Source: UMGS755 sp045597205 (GTDB lineage: Bacteria > Bacillota > Clostridia > UBA1381 > UBA9506). From it: a stretch of 12,732 bases of DNA. The first letter of the stretch is position 1, and every line of letters starts with the position of its first letter. Below the pieces are notes generated by a model. The model did not search any database. It was not told the origin of the DNA and saw only the letters and a program-made list of their open reading frames with translations. This document shows positions 7,198-12,728 of the stretch, piece by piece. A program made the translations under genes and the position numbers. Location of the stretch: positions 1-12,732 of the forward strand of contig JAZODT010000065.1 in NCBI GenBank assembly GCA_045597205.1. The letters run 5' to 3'.

Positions 7198-7229
7198 CTT
7201 TTTTTCCTCCTTTATCTTCAGTCATTAAC

Positions 7230-7258
7230 ATTATAAGCTCACTCTTTGTAAATTATTC
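7230..7258 (-). promoter_or_regulatory. Candidate promoter of yaaL-bofA
   Basis: On the minus strand a perfect TATAAT (7230-7235) lies 17 bases downstream of GAATAA (7253-7258). The -35 is a poor sigma-A match. GAATA also resembles the -35 of sigma-G-type promoters, which would suit a sporulation gene pair, but the -10 favours sigma-A. The sigma factor cannot be assigned. Confidence 0.4.
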
Positions 7259-7388
7259 CATATTTAAAAGAAAAAAATTAAAGCAGAATGCAAACCTATA
7301 ACTCGATTTTCTGTGAAACGGACTTTCCGTTGAAATCTCAAAAAGATTTTAAGGTTAATATGTAATTATTTACGAAAAGTTGATTGTG

Positions 7389-7417
7389 TTGACTAAAAGT
7401 ATTAAAAATGATAATAT
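7389..7417 (+). promoter_or_regulatory. Promoter of the DUF559 gene
   Basis: TTGACT (7389-7394), a 17-base spacer and TAATAT (7412-7417) with a TGA extension just before the -10. A transcript would begin near 7424 and run through the left repeat. The promoter lies outside the inverted end as I define it, so either the host DNA supplies it or the element is larger than its hairpins. Confidence 0.6.
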
Positions 7418-7430
7418 AATCTACAAGAAA

Positions 7431-7482
7431 GCCTCCCTTGTGTAAAGGGAGGTGGGTTGCGTAGCAACTCGGAGGGATTGTA
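7431..7482 (+). repeat. Left two-hairpin inverted end of the DUF559 cassette
   Basis: The outer hairpin is 7432-7439 with 7445-7452 (8 bp, loop GTGTA). The inner hairpin is GTTGC (7456-7460) with GCAAC (7464-7468), loop GTA. The inner boundary GGAGGGATTGTA supplies the Shine-Dalgarno of the enclosed gene, 6 bases before its ATG. Confidence 0.8.
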
Positions 7483-7851
7483 ATGGACTACAAACACAAT
7501 AAAGAAATCGTACCACTTGCAAAAGTATTAAGAAAGAATATGACAAAAGAAGAAAAACATCTTTGGTATGATTATTTGAGAGAATACCCTATCAAGTTTA
7601 TAAGGCAGAAAGTAATAGGAAAATATATTGTTGATTTTTATTGTGCCAAAGCAAAATTTGTCATTGAATTGGATGGCTCACAGCATTATGATGATAAAGG
7701 AATGGAAAAAGATGCTTTGAGAACTGAGTTTTTAGAACAATATGGATTAAAAGTTATAAGAATATCAAATCTTGATATAAACAAAAACTTTGAGGGAGTA
7801 TGTTTGTTTATTGATAATGAAGTTAAACAATCCCTCAGTCAACTTCGTTGA
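7483..7851 (+). CDS. DUF559 (Vsr/PD-(D/E)XK-like) endonuclease-domain protein
   Basis: A 122-residue protein with the DUF559 architecture: an N-terminal helix LRKNMTKEEKHLWYDYLR (16-33), the IKFIRQKVIGKYIVDFYC strand pair, then KFVIELDGSQH (59-68) and a C-terminal VIRISN strand. Candidate nuclease residues are D51, E62, D64 and H68, in the DF(Y)C...(V)IELDG..H order typical of this Vsr-like branch of the PD-(D/E)XK fold. The family is found free-standing and in mobile DNA; substrates are mostly unknown. The ATG has GGAGGG from the left repeat as Shine-Dalgarno. The last residues (about QSLSQLR) and the TGA are encoded inside the right inverted repeat. Base composition is visibly AT-richer than the neighbouring housekeeping genes. 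It is intact, with no frameshift. Confidence 0.85.
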   Translation: MDYKHNKEIVPLAKVLRKNMTKEEKHLWYDYLREYPIKFIRQKVIGKYIVDFYCAKAKFVIELDGSQHYDDKGMEKDALRTEFLEQYGLKVIRISNLDINKNFEGVCLFIDNEVKQSLSQLR

Positions 7852-7875
7852 CAGCTCCCTTTACACAAGGGAGCC
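7828..7875 (-). repeat. Right two-hairpin inverted end of the DUF559 cassette
   Basis: The inner hairpin is GTCAAC (7838-7843) with GTTGAC (7847-7852), loop TTC; the TGA stop of the nuclease gene lies in its 3' arm. The outer hairpin is GCTCCCTT (7854-7861) with AAGGGAGC (7867-7874), loop TACAC. It is the inverted partner of 7431-7482. Confidence 0.8.
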
Positions 7876-7880
7876 TTTTT
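7854..7880 (+). terminator. Intrinsic terminator of the DUF559 gene formed by the right repeat
   Basis: The 8-bp GC-rich outer hairpin of the right end (7854-7874) is followed by C and five T (7876-7880), two bases after the TGA stop. The repeat end therefore doubles as a rho-independent terminator. Confidence 0.8.
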
Positions 7881-8093
7881 ATAAGTGTCATTCATAAGTG
7901 TCGGAAAATTGCGGAAGATTTTCCGACCGCACTATTTTTGTTGATTTTACCCCTTAAAGAGCATTGTTTTTTAAAAAAATTAATAGGCATAAAGGGGTAA
8001 ATAGTCAAAAGTGTCGGTTTTTTCCTTCTTTGGGGATATCCACCAGAAGGATATTGCCACAACAGGGCACTATGCCGAAAAATGGCAAAATGA
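7881..8093. other. Non-coding stretch with several inverted repeats
   Basis: No credible reading frame is seen here, but the stretch is rich in symmetry. It starts with a 9-base direct repeat, ATAAGTGTC (7881-7889 and 7894-7902). Next is a 10-bp perfect hairpin GTCGGAAAAT/ATTTTCCGAC (7900-7909 with 7918-7927). A large inverted repeat has a core of TTTACCCCTT (7946-7955) and AAGGGGTAAA (7992-8001), with outer TTGA/TCAA. Then come ATATCC/GGATAT (8036-8041 with 8049-8054), and TTGCCA/TGGCAA (8054-8059 with 8083-8088) enclosing GGCA/TGCC. AAGTGTCGG occurs at both ends of the stretch. It could hold a small RNA, recombination sites or the remains of a mobile element; none can be chosen from sequence alone. 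Confidence 0.5.
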
Positions 8094-8122
8094 TTGACTT
8101 TTGGGTGTGTTTTTGCTATAAT
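8094..8122 (+). promoter_or_regulatory. Strong promoter of the hypothetical membrane protein gene
   Basis: TTGACT (8094-8099), a 17-base spacer and a perfect TATAAT (8117-8122) preceded by TGC, an extended -10. This is among the best promoters in the window. The predicted start near 8129 gives a leader of about 40 bases with AGGAGGG (8159-8165) before the ATG. Confidence 0.85.
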
Positions 8123-8170
8123 TTAGGTAGAATATAGGAAATGGAGTGAATTGTTGATAGGAGGGATATT

Positions 8171-8698
8171 ATGAAAAAGAAATTAATAATTGGTTTTGTT
8201 GTAGTATTTCTTTTGATTTCTTTATTACCTTTTCCGCAAAACATTGATAGAACATACTATGGAGTAAATACAGAAAATGGAGAAAAGGTTGATATTGCCC
8301 TTGATATGAAATATTTAAGATTTCTGTTTTTGAATGACAAAATATATGGAACAATCACAGTTAAAACTGAAACTGAAACATTTGCCTATGGAGAGCATTT
8401 GCATTATTCAGGGCAAACACCATCCGTCAACAACGCAAATGACCGAGCACACGACTTCAGCGGATGGTATTACAACGAAACCATGTATATGAAAAAATAT
8501 GAGAATGGTACAGTTTCAAAAATGCCTGTTGGGTTTGAACCTCTTTTAGTTCATATAAGTTCCGACTTTACTAAAATACTAATTCTGCATAATAAAAGAG
8601 GAGAAATTGAAACCCAAGAAGGCAGTAGATATATAGGAAATGTGGAACAAAATCAATTAGAGGATACAAAAGAATATTTTTTGAATTATTATGATTAA
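8171..8698 (+). CDS. Hypothetical membrane-anchored or secreted protein
   Basis: I do not recognise a family. The 175-residue protein begins with a lysine-rich start and a hydrophobic stretch (about 5-21, LIIGFVVVFLLISLLPF) that fits a signal anchor or signal peptide; there is no Cys for a lipobox. The remainder is polar and rich in Tyr, Asn, Glu and Lys and probably folds outside the membrane as a beta-rich domain, for example YGTITVKTETETF and HLHYSGQTP. The ATG follows AGGAGGG by 5 bases. The gene is monocistronic, with a near-consensus extended promoter and its own terminator. Its base composition is AT-rich, like the adjacent DUF559 cassette and unlike guaB, so it may belong to the same accessory insertion. 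No partner gene suggests a role. Confidence 0.75.
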   Translation: MKKKLIIGFVVVFLLISLLPFPQNIDRTYYGVNTENGEKVDIALDMKYLRFLFLNDKIYGTITVKTETETFAYGEHLHYSGQTPSVNNANDRAHDFSGWYYNETMYMKKYENGTVSKMPVGFEPLLVHISSDFTKILILHNKRGEIETQEGSRYIGNVEQNQLEDTKEYFLNYYD

Positions 8699-8716
8699 TA
8701 AGCATTTATAATATTG

Positions 8717-8748
8717 AATGGGCAAAGTTGTAAACTTTGCCCATTTCT
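8717..8748 (+). terminator. Intrinsic terminator after the hypothetical gene
   Basis: A perfect 13-bp stem AATGGGCAAAGTT (8717-8729) with its complement (8733-8745) around the 3-base loop GTA, followed by a short T-rich tail TTTCTTA. It lies 18 bases after the stop codon. The tail is weak but the stem is very stable. Confidence 0.8.
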
Positions 8749-8834
8749 TATATGTCAAAAAACGATTTTTCTGCGAAATCTCAACAAAAAAATTATTCCA
8801 CAAAAAATAAAGTTATAGGAATGCAAATAATCTC

Positions 8835-8863
8835 TTGATTTCAGTCAAAAAATTTGTTATAAT
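8835..8863 (+). promoter_or_regulatory. Promoter of guaB
   Basis: TTGATT (8835-8840), a 17-base spacer and a perfect TATAAT (8858-8863) with TGT in front, an extended -10. The start near 8870 leaves a leader of about 30 bases, too short for a purine riboswitch. The promoter overlaps the longer reading frame upstream of guaB and so rules out a start at 8835. Confidence 0.85.
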
Positions 8864-8900
8864 TAATAAAATAGATATAAATTTGAGAGGAAGTGTTTTT

Positions 8901-10358
8901 TTGGCTGAACTGAAGCTGAGAGAGGGATTAACATTTGATGATGTGCTTTTAGTCCCACAGAAATCCGATGTAACACCTGATATGATACAACTTAATACAC
9001 AATTAACAAAGAACATCAAGTTAAACATTCCCTTAATGAGTGCTGCTATGGATACGGTTACTGAATCTGCTTTAGCTATTGCTATGGCTCGTGAAGGTGG
9101 CATTGGTATTATTCATAAAAATATGACCATTGAAGCACAGGCCACGGAGGTTGACAGGGTTAAACGTTCTGAGCACGGCGTTATTGTTAATCCTTTCTAT
9201 TTATCTCCAGAGCACAGCTTAAAAGATGCTGACGATTTAATGGCAAAATATAAAATTTCCGGTGTGCCCATTTGTGAAGATGGTAAGTTAGTTGGTATTA
9301 TTACCAACCGCGACCTGCGCTTTGAAACTGATTTTTCTCGCCAAATTGATGAGGTTATGACGAAGGAAAATCTGGTTACTGTTCCTGAAGGTACAAACTT
9401 AGAGCAGGCACAGGAAATTTTACGTCATCACAAAATTGAAAAACTACCTATTGTTGATAAAAATGGCTACTTAAAAGGCCTGATTACCATTAAAGATATT
9501 GAAAAGAATCTGCGTTACCCCAATTCAGCAAGAGATACAAACGGTCGTTTGCTGGTTGGTGCCGCTTTAGGCGTGACTAAGGATGTGTTGGAACGTGCTG
9601 CAGCCTTAGCAGAAGCGCAGGTTGACGTTTTTGTTTTAGACTCTGCTCATGGTCATAGCGAAAACATTATTAATGCTGTTCGCCTGGTGAAACAACATTT
9701 CCCCAACGTAGATTTAATTGCCGGTAACATTGCCACCGGTGCAGCTGCCGAAGCCTTAATTAAAGCCGGTGCAGATGCTGTTAAAGTTGGTATTGGACCC
9801 GGTTCTATCTGCACCACTCGTGTGGTTGCAGGTATTGGTGTGCCCCAAATTACAGCCATTAATGATGTGGCTCAGGTTGCACAAAAATATAATGTCCCCG
9901 TTATTGCTGACGGCGGTATTAAATATTCCGGTGATTTACCAAAGGCTATCACCGCCGGTGCTGATGTGATTATGATTGGTAGTCTCTTTGCCGGTTGTGA
10001 TGAAAGTCCGGGGCAGGAAGAAATCTATCAAGGCAGAAGATTTAAAGTGTATCGTGGCATGGGCTCACTCGCTGCCATGGAAGTTGGTTCAAAGGACCGT
10101 TATTTCCAGACAAACACCAAAAAATTAGTGCCTGAGGGTGTTGAAGGCCGTGTGCCTTATAAAGGTTCTTTGGCAGACACGGTTTATCAGCTTTTGGGTG
10201 GTCTCCGTTCCGGTATGGGTTATTGCGGAACGCCTACAATTCCTGACCTTAAAGAGCGCGGTCAGTTTATCAAAATTACTGGTGCCGGCTTAAAAGAAAG
10301 CCATCCTCACGATATTTATATCACCAAAGAAGCACCGAACTACAGTACGCAAATTTAA
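8901..10358 (+). CDS. guaB: Inosine-5'-monophosphate dehydrogenase
   Basis: Oxidises IMP to XMP with NAD+, the rate-limiting step of de novo GMP synthesis. From TTG 8901 the protein is 485 residues, the usual bacterial length. It shows the N-terminal barrel start LTFDDVLLVP, two CBS domains inserted at about 95-150 and 155-205, the DSAHGHS stretch (247-253), the active-site loop GPGSICTTR with catalytic C304, DGGI (337-340), YRGMGS (384-389) and the mobile flap EGRVPYKG (415-422). The frame is open further upstream, but that part overlaps the promoter. The TTG has GAGGAA (about 8887-8892) 8 bases before it and starts the family-typical sequence directly. It is preceded by its own promoter and followed by a hairpin, then by a topoisomerase-like gene on the same strand. 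Confidence 0.97.
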   Translation: MAELKLREGLTFDDVLLVPQKSDVTPDMIQLNTQLTKNIKLNIPLMSAAMDTVTESALAIAMAREGGIGIIHKNMTIEAQATEVDRVKRSEHGVIVNPFYLSPEHSLKDADDLMAKYKISGVPICEDGKLVGIITNRDLRFETDFSRQIDEVMTKENLVTVPEGTNLEQAQEILRHHKIEKLPIVDKNGYLKGLITIKDIEKNLRYPNSARDTNGRLLVGAALGVTKDVLERAAALAEAQVDVFVLDSAHGHSENIINAVRLVKQHFPNVDLIAGNIATGAAAEALIKAGADAVKVGIGPGSICTTRVVAGIGVPQITAINDVAQVAQKYNVPVIADGGIKYSGDLPKAITAGADVIMIGSLFAGCDESPGQEEIYQGRRFKVYRGMGSLAAMEVGSKDRYFQTNTKKLVPEGVEGRVPYKGSLADTVYQLLGGLRSGMGYCGTPTIPDLKERGQFIKITGAGLKESHPHDIYITKEAPNYSTQI

Positions 10359-10369
10359 CCAAGAAACTG

Positions 10370-10398
10370 ACAGGGGCTTTTAGCCCCTGTTCATTTTT
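10370..10398 (+). terminator. Hairpin terminator or attenuator after guaB
   Basis: ACAGGGGCT (10370-10378) pairs perfectly with AGCCCCTGT (10382-10390) around a TTT loop and is followed by TCATTTTT. It occupies most of the 58-base gap to the next gene. No promoter fits between it and that gene's start, so partial read-through is likely. Confidence 0.85.
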
Positions 10399-10416
10399 GA
10401 TGAAAGGCAGATGTAA

Positions 10417-12393
10417 ATGGCTAAACAAGAATACGGTAATGAAAGTATTTCCTCATTAAAAGGTGCGGACCGTGTACGTCTGCGTCCAGCAGTTATCTTT
10501 GGGTCTGACGGCATTGAGGGTTGTCAGCACTCTTTCTTTGAAATCCTTTCAAACTCGATTGACGAAGCACGAGAGGGTTATGGCAGAGAGATTGAAGTAA
10601 CCCGATATTTAGATAAATCTATTGAAGTTAAAGATAACGGTCGAGGCATTCCCCTGGACTATAACGAAAAAGAACAGCGTTATAACTGGGAATTAGTCTT
10701 TTGTGAACTATATGCCGGTGGCAAATATAAAAACAATTCCGGCGAAAATTATGAATTTAGCTTAGGTTTAAACGGCCTAGGCTCTTGTGCTACTCAATAC
10801 AGCTCTTCTTACATGGACGTTACCGTTTGCCGTGACAACAAAAAATATATTATACATTTTGAAAAAGGCGAACCGGTTGGCGAATTACAAGTTGAACCCT
10901 TTCGCCAAAGAAAGACCGGAACCGATATTAAATGGCGCCCTGATTTAGAAGTCTTTACCGATATTAACATTCCTTTAGAATATTATCAAGAAACCTTAAA
11001 AAAGCAAGCAGTTGCCAATGCCGGTTTAAAATTTATTCTGTATAACCAGACCCCTGAGGGTTGGGATATGGAAGAATATTGCTATGAAAACGGCATTGTA
11101 GATTATTTAAAGGAAATTTCTGACGGAAAAGAACTGACGCCCATTTATACCTTTGATGCCGAACGTCGCGGTCGTGACCGTGCCGACAAACCGGAGTACA
11201 AAGTGAAAATGCAGTTTGCTTTTTGTTTTAATAACGAAATCAACATGCTGGAATATTACCACAATTCCAGCTTTTTAGAGCATGGCGGCGCACCTGACAA
11301 AGCCGTTCGCAATGCTTTCGTTTATGAAATTGACCAATATTTGAAAAATAATGGTAAATATAACAAAACTGAAGCAAAAATTAGTTTTCAGGATGTGGCA
11401 GACAGTTTAATTTTGGTTTCAAACTCCTTCTCCACCATTACCAGCTATGAAAACCAGACAAAAAAATCCATAACCAATAAATTTATTCAAGAAGCCATGA
11501 CTGAGTTGCTCCGCCAACAGTTGGAAATATATTTTATTGAAAATAAGGCCATGGCAGACAAAATTGCGGAACAGGTACTCATTAATAAGCGTAGCCGTGA
11601 AACAGCGGAACGCACACGTGTTAACATTAAGAAAAAACTCACCGGCACAATAGATATTACAAACCGCATCAATAAATTTGTGGATTGCCGTACGAAAGAT
11701 ACCGCCACACGCGAAATTTACATCGTGGAGGGTGATTCGGCTTTAGGCTCCTGTAAGCTCAGCCGAAATGCTGAATTTCAAGCCATTATGCCGGTGCGAG
11801 GTAAAATTTTAAACTGCTTAAAAGCCGGTTATGACAAGATTTTTAAAAGCGAAATCATTACCGATTTGGTTAAGGTTTTGGGCTGTGGTGTAGAAATTGC
11901 ACATTCCAAATCCAAAGACTTAAACACATTTGATTTAGATTCACTTCGCTGGAACAAAGTTATCATCTGTACAGATGCAGATGTGGACGGTTTTCAAATA
12001 CGCACCCTTATTTTAACCATGATTTATGTGTTGATGCCTACTTTAATCGAAGCTGGCAAAGTCTATATTGCCGAAACGCCTTTGTTTGAAATCACCTGCG
12101 GTAAAGACACTTTCTTTGCTTATAACGAACGGGAAAAGCAAGAAATTTTAGCTAACCTAGAGGGCAAAAAGTACACCATTCAGCGTTCAAAAGGTTTGGG
12201 TGAAAACGACCCTGAAATGATGTCCTTAACCACCATGAACCCAGAAACCCGCCGGCTGATTAAGGTTACGGCAGAGGAAGCACAAAAAACAGCTGATATG
12301 TTTGAGCTACTCTTGGGTGATAACCTGCAAGGCAGAAAAGATTTTATTGCTGAAAGTGGTCATTTGTATCTGGATATGACGGATGTAAGTTAA
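10417..12393 (+). CDS. GyrB/ParE-like type IIA DNA topoisomerase B subunit, divergent clostridial form
   Basis: The 658 residues carry a GHKL ATPase domain: FEILSNSIDEA (41-51) with E42 and N46, DNGRGIP (73-79), GLNGLGS (117-123) in place of the usual GLHGVG, and KTGT (166-169). A transducer domain follows, with the QTK loop (347-349) that senses the ATP gamma-phosphate. The Toprim domain has EGDSALGS (438-445) and DADVDG (520-525), and the C-terminal part has SKGLGENDPE (591-600). ATP binding and metal-dependent DNA cleavage residues are thus kept, although several invariant gyrase positions differ. Such a divergent B subunit is, from memory, common in gut Clostridia beside a matching A subunit; here none follows directly. 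A GyrB or ParE label would over-specify it. ATG 10417 has AAAGG 9 bases upstream. Confidence 0.9.
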   Translation: MAKQEYGNESISSLKGADRVRLRPAVIFGSDGIEGCQHSFFEILSNSIDEAREGYGREIEVTRYLDKSIEVKDNGRGIPLDYNEKEQRYNWELVFCELYAGGKYKNNSGENYEFSLGLNGLGSCATQYSSSYMDVTVCRDNKKYIIHFEKGEPVGELQVEPFRQRKTGTDIKWRPDLEVFTDINIPLEYYQETLKKQAVANAGLKFILYNQTPEGWDMEEYCYENGIVDYLKEISDGKELTPIYTFDAERRGRDRADKPEYKVKMQFAFCFNNEINMLEYYHNSSFLEHGGAPDKAVRNAFVYEIDQYLKNNGKYNKTEAKISFQDVADSLILVSNSFSTITSYENQTKKSITNKFIQEAMTELLRQQLEIYFIENKAMADKIAEQVLINKRSRETAERTRVNIKKKLTGTIDITNRINKFVDCRTKDTATREIYIVEGDSALGSCKLSRNAEFQAIMPVRGKILNCLKAGYDKIFKSEIITDLVKVLGCGVEIAHSKSKDLNTFDLDSLRWNKVIICTDADVDGFQIRTLILTMIYVLMPTLIEAGKVYIAETPLFEITCGKDTFFAYNEREKQEILANLEGKKYTIQRSKGLGENDPEMMSLTTMNPETRRLIKVTAEEAQKTADMFELLLGDNLQGRKDFIAESGHLYLDMTDVS

Positions 12394-12415
12394 TGAAACA
12401 AAAAATTTTAATTAT

Positions 12416-12453
12416 TAAGGCACTATGATAAAAATTCATAGTGCCTTATTTTT
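12416..12453 (+). terminator. Intrinsic terminator after the topoisomerase gene
   Basis: A perfect 13-bp stem (12416-12428 with 12436-12448) around a 7-base loop, followed by five T. It lies 22 bases past the stop codon, so the next gene is a separate unit. Confidence 0.93.
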
Positions 12454-12462
12454 AAATGTTTT

Positions 12463-12548
12463 TTGACAATTTTTGCACATACAGCCATCTTGTACATATA
12501 TTGTAAGTGAGGATACTTCCTCAAAATAAAAATTGGAGGTACAATATT
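12463..12548 (+). promoter_or_regulatory. Upstream and leader region of the Ala/Cys-rich miniprotein gene
   Basis: A perfect TTGACA at 12463-12468 has no good -10 at 16-18 bases. TATATT at 12497-12502 could pair with TTGCAC (12473-12478) at 18 bases. The CATACA at 12478-12483 recalls sporulation-sigma -10 boxes but lacks a convincing -35. The leader has a small hairpin TGAGG/CCTCA (12508-12512 with 12519-12523) and GGAGGT (12535-12540) 8 bases before the ATG. The promoter type is unresolved. Confidence 0.4.
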
Positions 12549-12728
12549 ATGTTTAACTGCTGTAATTCTACGTTGGATACCCGTTCACTTGAGCGCTTAG
12601 TTCACCAGGCAAAATGTGCTGCAGCCAGAGCCTGCGAGGCTGCTAAAACGGCTGAATGTGCCGCTGCAACTGCTAGAGAAGCAGCTGCCTGTGCAGAAGC
12701 TGCCGCTGATAAGGAAGTCGGATCGTAG
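12549..12728 (+). CDS. Alanine/cysteine-rich miniprotein of unknown function
   Basis: I do not recognise a family. From ATG 12549 the protein has 59 residues. A short N-terminal part with C4 and C5 is followed by one long predicted helix (about 12-56) made mostly of Ala with regularly placed Lys, Arg and Glu. Four Cys (23, 29, 37, 48) lie within the helix. The helix has an approximate 7-residue rhythm (E30, C37, E44, A51), suggesting an alanine-type coiled coil, possibly crosslinked or metal-binding. The frame is open upstream to 12507, but the ATG has an ideal GGAGGT at 8 bases and marks where the low-complexity protein begins, so it is preferred. Codon choice varies between repeats, which argues against a slippage artefact. 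It is a separate transcript after the topoisomerase terminator. The stop lies 4 bases before the window end. Confidence 0.7.
   Translation: MFNCCNSTLDTRSLERLVHQAKCAAARACEAAKTAECAAATAREAAACAEAAADKEVGS

Larger units (their letters stand above)
7431..7875 (+). mobile_element. Putative 445-bp mobile cassette: DUF559 gene between structured inverted ends
   Basis: The left end (7431-7482) and the reverse complement of the right end (7828-7875) match over about 50 bases, from G(C/G)CTCCCTTGTGTAAAGGGAG to GGAGGGATTG. Each end folds as two hairpins. The stems differ by paired changes: the outer stem is CCTCCCTT/AAGGGAGG on the left and GCTCCCTT/AAGGGAGC on the right, and the inner stem is GTTGC/GCAAC on the left and GTCAAC/GTTGAC on the right. 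Conservation of structure over sequence suggests that the hairpins are recognised as RNA or single-stranded DNA. There is no transposase and no evident target duplication. From memory, related hairpin repeats are common in Clostridia; this was not verified here. Confidence 0.65.

Noticed and set aside
7431..7880. CRISPR array or toxin-antitoxin module at the repeat-flanked nuclease gene
   Set aside because: There are only two inverted ends and no spaced direct repeats, and there is no second small gene to act as an antitoxin.
8030..8150. Remnant coding sequence, since all three plus frames give protein-like stretches near 8034-8095
   Set aside because: No frame has a start with a ribosome site, stops interrupt them, and the region is better explained by inverted repeats and a promoter.
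8835..8900. N-terminal extension of guaB from 8835
   Set aside because: The segment overlaps the -35, -10 and leader of the guaB promoter and is not IMPDH-like; TTG 8901 begins the conserved sequence with a good Shine-Dalgarno.
8864..8900. Purine riboswitch before guaB
   Set aside because: The leader is about 30 bases, too short for the aptamer, and no conserved core is present.
12507..12548. Upstream start of the Ala/Cys-rich miniprotein at 12507
   Set aside because: No ribosome site precedes it, whereas ATG 12549 has GGAGGT at the ideal distance, located inside the putative extension.
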